DNA of 64,000 nt from Granulicella aggregans (lineage in GTDB: Bacteria > Acidobacteriota > Terriglobia > Terriglobales > Acidobacteriaceae): assembly GCF_014203275.1 (NCBI RefSeq), contig NZ_JACHIP010000006.1:248001-312000 (forward strand), written 5' to 3'. Positions 18,841-27,668 of this stretch are shown here, one piece after another (within the stretch, counting starts at the first letter, position 1; each line of letters starts with the position of its first letter). The notes under the pieces were generated by a model. It made no database searches and was not told the origin of the DNA. It saw nothing but the letters and a program-made list of their open reading frames with translations. Position numbers and translations under genes: made by a program.

Positions 18841-20664
18841 CTACTGATACGAGATATTGCCTCCGACCTGCGTTTCGGTGCTCCCCGCGAAGCTTCCGGA
18901 CTGGCGCTGCCACATATCGCAATACAGTCCATCACTGGCCAGGAGAGCCTCATGCGTCCCCGACTCGACGATGCGGCCTTTTGCCAAAACGTAGATGCGA
19001 TCAGCGCGGATTACGGTGGCGAGCCGATGCGAGATCACAATGGTGATGATCTGGTTGGCAGTGGCGAGATTGCGGATGGTTCCTCCAATCGCCTGCTCGG
19101 TGATGGAGTCAAGGGCCGAAGTTGCCTCATCGAATAGAATCAGTTGAGGCCTCCGCAGGAGAGCACGCGCGATTGCGAGGCGCTGGCGCTCTCCACCAGA
19201 GAGTTGCAATCCTCCTTCGCCGACCCTGCTGTTGAGACCGTCGCGGCCTCGCTCGAGTAGAGAGGTGACCGCTGCCTGCTGCAGCGCCGTCAGACATTCA
19301 TCTTCAGTCGCGTCCGGGGCTGCAAATATCAGATTGTCGCGGATGGTACCGGAGAATAAATGCGTCTCCTGCGTGACCAGTCCGGTGTAGTTGCGGAGGC
19401 AATTCCAATCAACCTCAGAACTGGAAACTCCATTGAAGAGAATTCTGCCTTCGGATGGAGAGTACAGGCCGGAGAGAAGCTTGATGATCGTGGATTTGCC
19501 TGCACCGGATTGTCCAACAAAGGCGATCGTCTCGCCACGAGAGGCCCGGAAACTGATTGCTTGAGCTGCAGGGCCATGGCCGCATCCCGTGGGTCCATAA
19601 CTGAAACTCACGCCATCGAACTCCAAAGTATCGAGGACGGAGATCGATACAGGCTCGACGGGCCTGGACTCCTTAGGGTGATCCATCAGTTCGCCGAATG
19701 CAATCAGGGACGCTTCTAACTCCCGATATTGGCTGATTACGTTGCCAAGATCCTGCATGGGGCCGAGGATGAAATACGAATAGAGAAAAAGCGAAAAGAA
19801 TTGTCCTACCGTACCCTTGCCCACCGAAAAGAGATACAGGAGCAAGAGGAAAAGAGAGACTCGCACGATATGCACGCCCGCACCATGAAAGAAGCTATAG
19901 ATGCGAGCCTGGCGAATGCGGCGCAATTCAAGCTCGAGTATCCGAGCGCTGCCGGTGCGAAAGCGCGACACTTCGTTTCCGGTCAGGCCGAGGCTCTTGA
20001 CCAACTCCATATTTTTCAACGACTCTCCGGCGGACCCGGCAAGGACGCTGGACTGCTTCACGATCTCTTCCTGTGTTGACCGGACTTTGCGACTAAGCAG
20101 GATGCTGAAGAACATCACCATTGGCGCCGTTACAAGGAGAAAGAGGGGCACCGACCAATGAAGGCGCGACGCGTAGATGATGATGAATGCGAGACCGACG
20201 AGCGAGGTAAACAGAACGTTCACAGCTGAGGTCAGAAAGAGTTCTACTTCGCGGCGCGTTCTCTGCAACTGGCTCATGGTGTCGCCACTGCGTCTCTGCT
20301 CAAGCTCAGCGTAAGAAATCTCGAGAGAATGACTCATGCCATCGCTGTAAATCTGAGTGCTGACTCTCTGGGCCAGACTGCAGACGGACTGGGTCTGAAA
20401 ACCGCGAGCTATCCATGCGATCAACGCTGCCGCTAGAATCAGCGTTAGCCAGAAAATGACACGGAGAAGAAACCCCTGCGGCGAAAAGTCGCTTCGACGC
20501 AATACGTAGTGATCCAGAACGTGGCGCAGGATCAGGGGATCGATCATCAGGAAGATCTGACTGACGAGGGCGAACAGAAGGGCACCAAACAATGCGCGCT
20601 CATGGCCTCTCAGATAGAAGCCGAGAAGCGCCAGAGGCTTACGGGACTGTTCGGTCTCATGCAT
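18841..20664 (-). CDS. ABC exporter, fused membrane-ATPase half transporter (MsbA-like)
   Basis: A 607-residue half-size exporter that works as a homodimer in the inner membrane. The N-terminal six-helix ABC membrane domain covers residues about 20-310. The ATPase has Walker A GQSGAGKST, signature LSGGERQRLAIARAL, and Walker B LILFDEATSALD, followed by the H-loop (ISHRLATV). It lies in the island's glycan module beside a GT4 gene on the same strand, so export of a lipid-linked glycan is plausible but not shown. The substrate is not predictable from motifs. Confidence 0.9.
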   Translation of the reverse strand: MHETEQSRKPLALLGFYLRGHERALFGALLFALVSQIFLMIDPLILRHVLDHYVLRRSDFSPQGFLLRVIFWLTLILAAALIAWIARGFQTQSVCSLAQRVSTQIYSDGMSHSLEISYAELEQRRSGDTMSQLQRTRREVELFLTSAVNVLFTSLVGLAFIIIYASRLHWSVPLFLLVTAPMVMFFSILLSRKVRSTQEEIVKQSSVLAGSAGESLKNMELVKSLGLTGNEVSRFRTGSARILELELRRIRQARIYSFFHGAGVHIVRVSLFLLLLYLFSVGKGTVGQFFSLFLYSYFILGPMQDLGNVISQYRELEASLIAFGELMDHPKESRPVEPVSISVLDTLEFDGVSFSYGPTGCGHGPAAQAISFRASRGETIAFVGQSGAGKSTIIKLLSGLYSPSEGRILFNGVSSSEVDWNCLRNYTGLVTQETHLFSGTIRDNLIFAAPDATEDECLTALQQAAVTSLLERGRDGLNSRVGEGGLQLSGGERQRLAIARALLRRPQLILFDEATSALDSITEQAIGGTIRNLATANQIITIVISHRLATVIRADRIYVLAKGRIVESGTHEALLASDGLYCDMWQRQSGSFAGSTETQVGGNISYQ

Positions 20665-20875
20665 GACTGACTCGTGATGGCGTCATCGTCCGGTCATCCT
20701 GGTGGACTGCGGAGGGGGCTGACTGATTCGACTGCTTTACCGAATCTTACAGGCCGAGATCTTCCGACTCTGAAATTGTGGTGCCTCCCGCATTAGTGAT
20801 GAGTACTGGAAGTAGCGTTGCGTTCCGGGGTTGAGAGCCGCCTCGTGAGATTCAAGCTCGACAGCCCGCCTATCT

Positions 20876-21988
20876 TCACTTTTCAATAATGTCATGGAGA
20901 ACGTGACAGAGCCGATCCAGATGATTCTTCGGAAGAAAGTGAGCAATGGCTCGCGGCGACGGTGAAAGCTGGCGCACTTTCAGAGCGTCATCGGAGTTGA
21001 GAAACTCGATCCACTCGGCGGGCGTATCCCGCAGAACGATCGCCGGATCTGAATCGATTGGGAGTCCACGCATGGCATACCGCGTCGCAATCACCGGAAC
21101 TCCCCGGCAAACGGCTTCCACCAACTTGATTGAAACACCGCCGCCAGCAAAGACCGGGCAGATCATCAAGTGACAGGTGGACCACACGGTATCAAGCTCG
21201 GAAATGTAGCCATGTTTCACGACCCTTGGATGCTCTGTTGCGCTATCCTCGCTGCCCTTTCCGAACAGATGAAGGCGGATGTTGGCATGGAGCTGTGGAA
21301 AGACCTCGTCAAGAAACCACCGCACCCCCTGCTGAACTGGCCACCACCCGAAATTCGCCAGCATCCCGATTTCGAGTCTGGATGCAGTCTCTAAATCTGC
21401 CGGACGCGCGGCAGGCGTGCCGTCAAAAAGTGGCGGGATTGTGACGCAATTCACCTCAGGACATTCCCTGTGCACATAAGCCTCATCCTGAGTAGAAAGA
21501 CACATCACATTGCCGACCGCACGCAATCCTTCAAGCTCATGATGACAAAGGCGTGCATGGTCACGCAGTAGCAATGTCTTCCGTAGACCCTGCCGGGGGT
21601 ACATAACCTGAATCTGGTCAGCATAGAGAAGATGCTCGATGTTATGAGCAATAAGCAGCGTCGCTGTACCCTGCGGCAAGTGCGGAAGCATCCACAGCAG
21701 ATCCGAACCATTCAGCAGAAGAAGATTGAAGTGCTGATCTGCAAGATGCCGCCGCACCGTGTCGAGCATCTGTCGCGAGTACTGAAATTGAAATTTTGCC
21801 GGCAACCCAGATACCAGTGACTGCGCCAGAGCCACATAACGCCTGGCGCGATGAGTCGTCCATGACATTTCAGATGGCATCACTGAAATGATTTCTGCAT
21901 TCAACGGCGGTGCGCTGAGCAGCTTCATGATCCCGCGGGTCACGGTCCAGGCTCCGCCCAACTGTGATCTGGGATCGACAATGCTCGG
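20876..21988 (-). CDS. GT4-type glycosyltransferase
   Basis: A GT-B fold enzyme of about 370 residues. The start at MPSIVDPRSQLGGAW (21988) is preferred because GGAW is the usual N-terminal sugar-nucleotide loop; an upstream in-frame ATG (22066) would add 26 atypical residues. The C-terminal half has the nucleotide-binding pattern GMLANFGWWPVQQGVRWF, LFGKG, HGYISEL and the donor-site acidic region VFAGGGVSIKLVEAVCRGVPVI. It is divergent from the PhyH gene, with less than 100 bases between them. Confidence 0.85.
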   Translation of the reverse strand, partial: PSIVDPRSQLGGAWTVTRGIMKLLSAPPLNAEIISVMPSEMSWTTHRARRYVALAQSLVSGLPAKFQFQYSRQMLDTVRRHLADQHFNLLLLNGSDLLWMLPHLPQGTATLLIAHNIEHLLYADQIQVMYPRQGLRKTLLLRDHARLCHHELEGLRAVGNVMCLSTQDEAYVHRECPEVNCVTIPPLFDGTPAARPADLETASRLEIGMLANFGWWPVQQGVRWFLDEVFPQLHANIRLHLFGKGSEDSATEHPRVVKHGYISELDTVWSTCHLMICPVFAGGGVSIKLVEAVCRGVPVIATRYAMRGLPIDSDPAIVLRDTPAEWIEFLNSDDALKVRQLSPSPRAIAHFLPKNHLDRLCHVLHDIIEK

Positions 21989-22084
21989 CATAAGAATACG
22001 TATTGTCAGAAAGACGCACCCTAAAAACGGAACCCGGGGACAACCGTCCTGGCAAGTTTCCAGCAAGCCGGACTCTGTCGCCTG

Positions 22085-22891
22085 ATGTTATCGGCGGGAT
22101 TTTTCCATGCTACACTCTGCAAGATTCGGGCGAAGCGTTGCCGGAGACCTGATATAGAGACTGCAGACCAATACCGAGCACTGGGCTTTGTAGCGCAGGC
22201 CTGCCCTTTAGCAGACACATCCATTTTGCCCGCGCTCCTAGCGGACGAACCCGTCTTCACAAGCGCGTTGGCATCGTTACGCGCTGAGGGCCGGAATGCA
22301 GTGCCTTATCTTGAAACCGACGCGATCCGGCGCGTTGCCCAGGATTCTGCCATCGTGTCTGTCGTCGAGACCATTCTGGGAACGCAAGACCTGGTTATGT
22401 GGGGTGCCAACATTCGTCGATCCACTCCAAACCAGGCGAGCGCATGGCACGTCGATCTGGAGAGTCTGCTGTGGCCCACGGTCACGGTGGGCATCGGGTT
22501 GGAGGGATGCACGCAGGAGTCAGCGACCTGGTGCCTCCCCGGCACCCATAGGCTGCGACAAGCGCCGCCGTTGACAGATGCAGAGGTTCTCTCCCATGGA
22601 GAGCCAGAGCAGATCGCTGGCTTTGGCGATGGATACTTCTACACCTTCGACGCGCGTGTCTGGCATCGGGGCGATCCCACGACCTCGCAGGAACGGGTGA
22701 TGCTATTCATTCACTATCAGCGAGCCAGTGCCCCTCGCATTCCGATGATGGAAGACTACATACTCCAGACGTTCTCAACAGATGCGGCCCCTTTCTTCAC
22801 CCTCGCAACCCAGGAGGGTCTTAGCACCGGGGTCGCGAAGATCCCTTGGTGGTACCGATGGCAGCGTTGGACGAGCCGTATAAGAGCGTGA
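22085..22891 (+). CDS. Phytanoyl-CoA dioxygenase (PhyH)-family iron/2-oxoglutarate enzyme
   Basis: A 268-residue non-haem iron oxygenase. The HxD iron ligands are in WHVDLE (about residue 120), the distal His is in ARVWHRGD (about residue 197), and an Arg follows shortly after (QERVMLF), which would bind 2-oxoglutarate. It probably hydroxylates a lipid, sugar or peptide made by neighbouring enzymes. The downstream glycosyltransferase overlaps its stop, so they are co-translated. PhyH proteins are frequent in glycan and natural-product clusters; the substrate is unknown. Confidence 0.85.
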   Translation: MLSAGFFHATLCKIRAKRCRRPDIETADQYRALGFVAQACPLADTSILPALLADEPVFTSALASLRAEGRNAVPYLETDAIRRVAQDSAIVSVVETILGTQDLVMWGANIRRSTPNQASAWHVDLESLLWPTVTVGIGLEGCTQESATWCLPGTHRLRQAPPLTDAEVLSHGEPEQIAGFGDGYFYTFDARVWHRGDPTTSQERVMLFIHYQRASAPRIPMMEDYILQTFSTDAAPFFTLATQEGLSTGVAKIPWWYRWQRWTSRIRA

Positions 22892-23775
22892 AAATCAGTT
22901 GCGTGATGGCAGCACACAATGCCGCCACGACCATCGCAGCCTCTGTCGAATCGGTACTGCGACAGAGTTTCCGCGACTTTGAACTGATTGTTGTAGACGA
23001 CGGCTCGACAGACGAGACAGTCAAAGTACTTGCTGAAATCGATGATGGGCGGATAGTCGTTCTGCGCCAGCCGCTGCGCGGCCCGTCGGCGGCGCGCAAC
23101 TTGGCTATAGCTCGCAGCCTCGGCGAGTTTGTGGCGTCCATCGACGCAGACGATATCTGGCTTCCGCGCAAGCTTGAGCTACAGATCGCAGCAATCGAAG
23201 GCTGCACCGATATCGCAGTCGTATACGGCTGGACCGATTTTATGGATGAGAAAATGCGGCCCTCCCATCCCGATGTCCGCGCTACCTTCGAAGGCAATGT
23301 GCAGGAAGCTCTTCTGCGGCAGAACTTTATCGCCTGCGGGTCGAATACACTTCTGCGCCGTTCGGCGGTAGAAGAGGTAGGGCGTTTCGATGAGACTCTC
23401 AATGCCGCCGAAGATTGGGAGTTACATACACGTCTTGCAGCCCGTTATCCGTTCGCGGTGGTGCCGGAGGTGGTGGTATTGTACCGCCAGTCACCTTTCT
23501 CGATCTCCAGCCACTTTCTCTTGATGGAACGTGATTTTCTTGCAGCATGTCGCAAGATTTTCGCCGCAGCTCCTGCTCAGTTTCGCTCTTTAGAGGTGCG
23601 CCAAAAATCCTCTTTCTACCGTTATCTAACGATGCGCACCGCGATGAGCAAGAGTACGAAAGGAAGATGGCGAGCCGTTCCGCGCTATTCCGTACTGGCA
23701 GCATGGCACGATCCCAGGATGTTCCTGAAAGAAGCGTGGCGCCGTACCTCTAAGCTAATGCGCGTGTGGTCGTAG
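22888..23775 (+). CDS. GT2 glycosyltransferase (GT-A fold)
   Basis: About 295 residues. The GTG at 22888 overlaps the previous TGA (GTGA) and yields MKISCVMAAHN, the standard GT2 start; in-frame ATGs at 22846 and 22858 would make longer versions. Motifs: VDDGSTDET, then the metal-binding SIDADDIWLPRKL, and the acceptor-side ED (NAAEDWELHTRL). No membrane segments, so it is cytoplasmic. It is part of the glycan unit with PhyH and the next GT2. Confidence 0.9.
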   Translation: MKISCVMAAHNAATTIAASVESVLRQSFRDFELIVVDDGSTDETVKVLAEIDDGRIVVLRQPLRGPSAARNLAIARSLGEFVASIDADDIWLPRKLELQIAAIEGCTDIAVVYGWTDFMDEKMRPSHPDVRATFEGNVQEALLRQNFIACGSNTLLRRSAVEEVGRFDETLNAAEDWELHTRLAARYPFAVVPEVVVLYRQSPFSISSHFLLMERDFLAACRKIFAAAPAQFRSLEVRQKSSFYRYLTMRTAMSKSTKGRWRAVPRYSVLAAWHDPRMFLKEAWRRTSKLMRVWS

Positions 23776-23922
23776 GTGGCGAGGTTGTCGTCGAGTTCAT
23801 CCATGACCACAGTACGATTGTCATTGATTAATAAACTTGCGCCGCGGCTGGGATGGTGGCAGGCTGGCTTATCACCAATTCATCACATCGAAGAAATCTG
23901 AAGGAACGATCCCTCCGGACTC

Positions 23923-25245
23923 ATGGCTCAGTCGATCTCAGTGGTCATTCCGGCCCTCAATGCAGAACGCTATCTTGATCGATGCCTCGGTGCATTGCAC
24001 GGGGGCACCGTCCGCCCCCACGAAACGATTGTCGTCGACGATGGCTCCGTCGACGGCACAAGACAACTAGCCCTTAATTATGGCGCAATCGTTCTCAGTA
24101 CCGGCAAATCCATGGGCCCTTCATTTGCCCGCAACCTCGGTTCTAAGATGGCGACCGGCAAAGTCCTCCTCTTCATTGACTCCGACGTCCTGGTCGCGGC
24201 CGACACCTTGGAGAAGTTCGGAAACCGATTCGAAAAAGACGCTTCGCTCGACGCTTTGATCGGGGCCTACGACACCGAACCTTACTGCTGGGGTTTTCTC
24301 TCGCAATACAAAAATCTGATGCACTCGTTTGTACACCAGACCGGATCGAAGCACGCCTCGACGTTCTGGAGCGGCTGCGGAGCGATTCGCACCGAGATCT
24401 TCCAGGAGCACGGCGGCTTTGATGAAACCTTCGAGCGCCCGGCAATAGAGGACATAGAACTCGGATACCGCATGGTGCATGCAAATCGGAAAATCGCGCT
24501 CGATGGCTCCATCCAGGTGAAGCACCTGAAATGCTGGACGTTGAAATCGATCATCGAGACCGACATCTTTCACCGCGGCATTCCCTGGACAAGACTGATC
24601 CTGCGCGACCACTTCATGCCCAACGACCTAAATCTGCGAATGGGCCAGCGGGTGAGCGTCTTCCTGGTCTTCGTCCTGCTCGCGCTGGGGTTCCGGATGG
24701 CTGCCGTGCATGGTCTGCCGCTCATGTTTCCGCTGTTCGCCATCGTCTTCTGGATGCTCGCTCGATGGTGGGGCGAACTGGTCTTCTACTCAAAACCGCG
24801 GAGAGCCCATCTGTTGATGGCTGCGTTGCTGACGGGCCTTGCCGCGACCGCATACTTCTTCAAGATGTATGGCCTGATCGTCCCTTTGCTTCTGACTCCA
24901 GCACTGCTGCTCGTTCGACATCGATACAGAAAGAACGACTCCATCCAGGATTGGCACCGGCTGGTTGCTCTCGCTTATATCGCAGTTTCATTGGGTATCT
25001 CGATATTTTATATCCGGTCCAGTCCTCTTCTCTACGCCTGTGTTGGCGTCTCAGCAGCACTCATTATCTTGAATCTCAGGTTCTATGCCTTCTTGTTTGA
25101 TAACCGTGGTATCGCCTTTATGCTTTCGGCTATCCTCTTCAACTTTCTTTATCATTTCTACAGTGGTATTTCATTCATCATCGGGATCACCAATCACTTC
25201 TGGGACCTTCAATCAAGAAAACAATCCAACCAATCGTCCGCATAG
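23923..25245 (+). CDS. GT2 glycosyltransferase with C-terminal membrane domain
   Basis: 440 residues. The GT-A domain covers residues 1-240: SVVIPALNAERYLDRCL, VDDGSVDGT, LFIDSDVLV (DxD) and PAIEDIELGYRM (ED general base). About six hydrophobic segments between residues 240 and 430 anchor it in the inner membrane. This layout suits transfer of a sugar onto a polyprenyl-phosphate or lipid acceptor. It follows the previous GT2 by 147 bases. Confidence 0.9.
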   Translation: MAQSISVVIPALNAERYLDRCLGALHGGTVRPHETIVVDDGSVDGTRQLALNYGAIVLSTGKSMGPSFARNLGSKMATGKVLLFIDSDVLVAADTLEKFGNRFEKDASLDALIGAYDTEPYCWGFLSQYKNLMHSFVHQTGSKHASTFWSGCGAIRTEIFQEHGGFDETFERPAIEDIELGYRMVHANRKIALDGSIQVKHLKCWTLKSIIETDIFHRGIPWTRLILRDHFMPNDLNLRMGQRVSVFLVFVLLALGFRMAAVHGLPLMFPLFAIVFWMLARWWGELVFYSKPRRAHLLMAALLTGLAATAYFFKMYGLIVPLLLTPALLLVRHRYRKNDSIQDWHRLVALAYIAVSLGISIFYIRSSPLLYACVGVSAALIILNLRFYAFLFDNRGIAFMLSAILFNFLYHFYSGISFIIGITNHFWDLQSRKQSNQSSA

Positions 25246-25338
25246 CTTCGTCTGAAAGTGATCTCCCACAATGATCTGGGCGCAACAACTGAAGGCACCG
25301 GGCATCACGCACCTCCCCCTCTCCACCTATCCGCCTAG

Positions 25339-25608
25339 AGTGGATCGCGGGCCGCGCAATGGATTGCCTTTGTCGATGCAGATGATCTGTGGGCGCGATC
25401 AAAGATTGAACGCCAGTTACAACTTATTGCGAATGCCGGCGAAAGAGTCGGTCTCGTCTACACGTGGTACTCCCATATTGACGATCAGAGCAGGATCCTA
25501 CCGCGCGTTGCCCAGCGAAACGTTCGTGGCAATGTACTCGTGTCAGGATGCAATTGTGTTCAATCAGGGTCGGGTCGTCAGCGCAGGCCCCATCTCCTCT
25601 GTCTCTGA
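25339..25608 (+). pseudogene. GT2 glycosyltransferase fragment
   Basis: The frame between stops at 25336 and 25606 reads AAQWIAFVDADDLWARSK then IERQLQLI, VGLVYTWYSHID: the DxD-containing central segment of a GT-A enzyme, followed by loss of similarity. The N-terminal sugar-nucleotide loop and the C-terminal half are absent. It fills the 445-base gap between the membrane GT2 and the GT39-like gene and marks a deletion inside the glycan module. Confidence 0.65.
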
Positions 25609-25689
25609 ACTGGGCGACATAACTGCTTAAGTCAGGCTGGCAGACTAGATCTCGCATCAAATGGCAGCTTCCTGATGAATCTACTCCAC

Positions 25690-27378
25690 TCACTTCCAGC
25701 GATACTCCAGGATGCGCCGTCCGCCAATAGATCCGAGCCTCGTTTGCACCACGTCTGGATGGCGGTCCCGCCCCGCCGGATTCTCATAAATCCGTAGCTC
25801 GTGCAGGATCGTGCCGGAAGGCCTTACCACGATTGGGACTTGAGCCACTAGATGGAAGTCCTGGGGATCGCCCGCGACTGCTGCGTCGATCAGTGCCTGA
25901 AACGAATATTGATAGGGCGGACTGCTCAGCACAACAAATCGCACCGGCATTTGCAGCAGATAGTTCCGGACGGCGTCGGCGCTGTCGAAGAGCGGTTCCT
26001 CTCCCATCTCCTCCAGGCTAAGGTCGGCAAGCACATGAGAGCCGCGCAGAATGACATCCTTGTGCGCCCTATCGTGCGACAGCCGCTCAGAAATCAGTTC
26101 TTCCTCACCGCCCCATTTGTTGGTAGCAACCAGGATTAGAGCTCCATCCGAGGGATATGGCATAGCATCCGCTGCCCGGCGAAACCCATCCACGCGATAG
26201 GTTCCGGCTGAGAGCGAGCCAGCCAGGATAATTCCGCCGAGAATCGCGGGAACAACCGCCGCAAACACTGGTTCCTGCCGTACCACACGCTGCAGCGAAC
26301 GCATCGTCCCAGCCGCGAGCACAGCCAGAGGAGCCAGCGCAGGGAGCATCACTCGTGGCTCGCGAGTCATGGGGAGAATCGCAAGAAAAACGATCTGCGA
26401 AGCCACCCAGGCTGCTGCCACAAGTGACAGGCTTGTCCGGTGCGTCTGGTCGTTCAGCCACCATCGCGCATGGATCGCAATCAGCGCTCCGATGACCCCG
26501 ATCACAAGCATCGAGGCCGGGGCAAAGGCAAGCACCTGTTCGACGGTCAACCATCGCGTTTTTATCCCGAGGCTTAGGAAATAGGAAAGGAACATCGGGT
26601 AGCCAATCCCAAGTCTCGCCGCAAACAGATAAAATGCGGAGCCAAAGAGAACCACAATCACGATTGTGCCCATGAACCAGCGGCTTCGGAAGAAGCCAGC
26701 GCGCCGGGAGAGAATCGGAGCAAACAGGAAGAATGGCGCGAGCGCCCACGCCGAACCTTTGCTAAGAATGGCCGCTACCGCATAAGCAGCGAAAGCAAGT
26801 GCCGACATCTTGTTGCCCGGCGCATCGAGCACCTTCGCAAACGCGGCGATGGCCAGATAAACAAACAGTCCGGTCAGAAGGTCCGACATCACCTGCCAAG
26901 CAGCTCCCTGCATAAGTGGAGCAGCGAGAAACACGCCCGCAGCGATCAACGCAACTCTGACACCAACATCCGCCTTTAGTCCTAGAAATATCAGCGACGC
27001 GAAAGTTACAGCCATTAGAGCACTTAGCACCTGGGCGCTCCGAATAAAGGGTCCTGCCACAAAGTAGAAGACCGCTTGGATCGCGTAATACATCGGTGGC
27101 CACTGCCCGATGGCGACAAGCGGATAGCGCACCTCAAATTGTTCCGCGAAAGGAATAGGCTTCAAGGTAAAACCCGAACGAAGGTAATCGTAGACCATTA
27201 CTCCACTGGTAAAGTGTTTCGCCTCATCGCCCTGGAGGCTGCTGCCGAGAAGCAGCGAAGCGGCGTGCCATTGCAGTGCAACAACTCCGATCAACACAAG
27301 CAAAGTCGTTGTCCACGCAAGTCGTAGCGCCGTCGCTCCATTGCTGGGCATGAGTTTGTTCGTATCCTGAGGTGCCAT
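25690..27378 (-). CDS. GT39-like polyprenyl-phosphate-dependent membrane glycosyltransferase
   Basis: A 562-residue protein with about ten transmembrane segments over residues 1-400 and a soluble C-terminal part (about 400-562). The first periplasmic loop holds an Asp-Glu pair (SLQGDEAKHF), the position of catalytic acid residues in GT39/ArnT-type GT-C enzymes. A GT-C enzyme would move a sugar from a lipid phosphate carrier to an envelope acceptor, in keeping with the GT2 genes nearby. The family level is inferred. Confidence 0.75.
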   Translation of the reverse strand: MAPQDTNKLMPSNGATALRLAWTTTLLVLIGVVALQWHAASLLLGSSLQGDEAKHFTSGVMVYDYLRSGFTLKPIPFAEQFEVRYPLVAIGQWPPMYYAIQAVFYFVAGPFIRSAQVLSALMAVTFASLIFLGLKADVGVRVALIAAGVFLAAPLMQGAAWQVMSDLLTGLFVYLAIAAFAKVLDAPGNKMSALAFAAYAVAAILSKGSAWALAPFFLFAPILSRRAGFFRSRWFMGTIVIVVLFGSAFYLFAARLGIGYPMFLSYFLSLGIKTRWLTVEQVLAFAPASMLVIGVIGALIAIHARWWLNDQTHRTSLSLVAAAWVASQIVFLAILPMTREPRVMLPALAPLAVLAAGTMRSLQRVVRQEPVFAAVVPAILGGIILAGSLSAGTYRVDGFRRAADAMPYPSDGALILVATNKWGGEEELISERLSHDRAHKDVILRGSHVLADLSLEEMGEEPLFDSADAVRNYLLQMPVRFVVLSSPPYQYSFQALIDAAVAGDPQDFHLVAQVPIVVRPSGTILHELRIYENPAGRDRHPDVVQTRLGSIGGRRILEYRWK

Positions 27379-27668
27379 CTTTTTGGGCCAGTTTTAAGGA
27401 TACATAACCGCCTGTCTGATCGCGCCTAAAAACGCCGTCCCGAGGAGGGTATCTCTAAAGACAGCATTCATGACTGATCCTATTCGTTCCATGGCGAATC
27501 GCTCGATTCGTCGGCCACGCACTCAGAGATGACATGACTGCCAAACTTGGGCCACGAAGCTCTCGACTGCAAGCCGCAACTCTGATAAACACGACATCAG
27601 CACGCAAGCGGTCATAGTCCTTCGCTCTGTGATGAAGGCACAGTCATGAGATTCCTTCATGGACGCTC

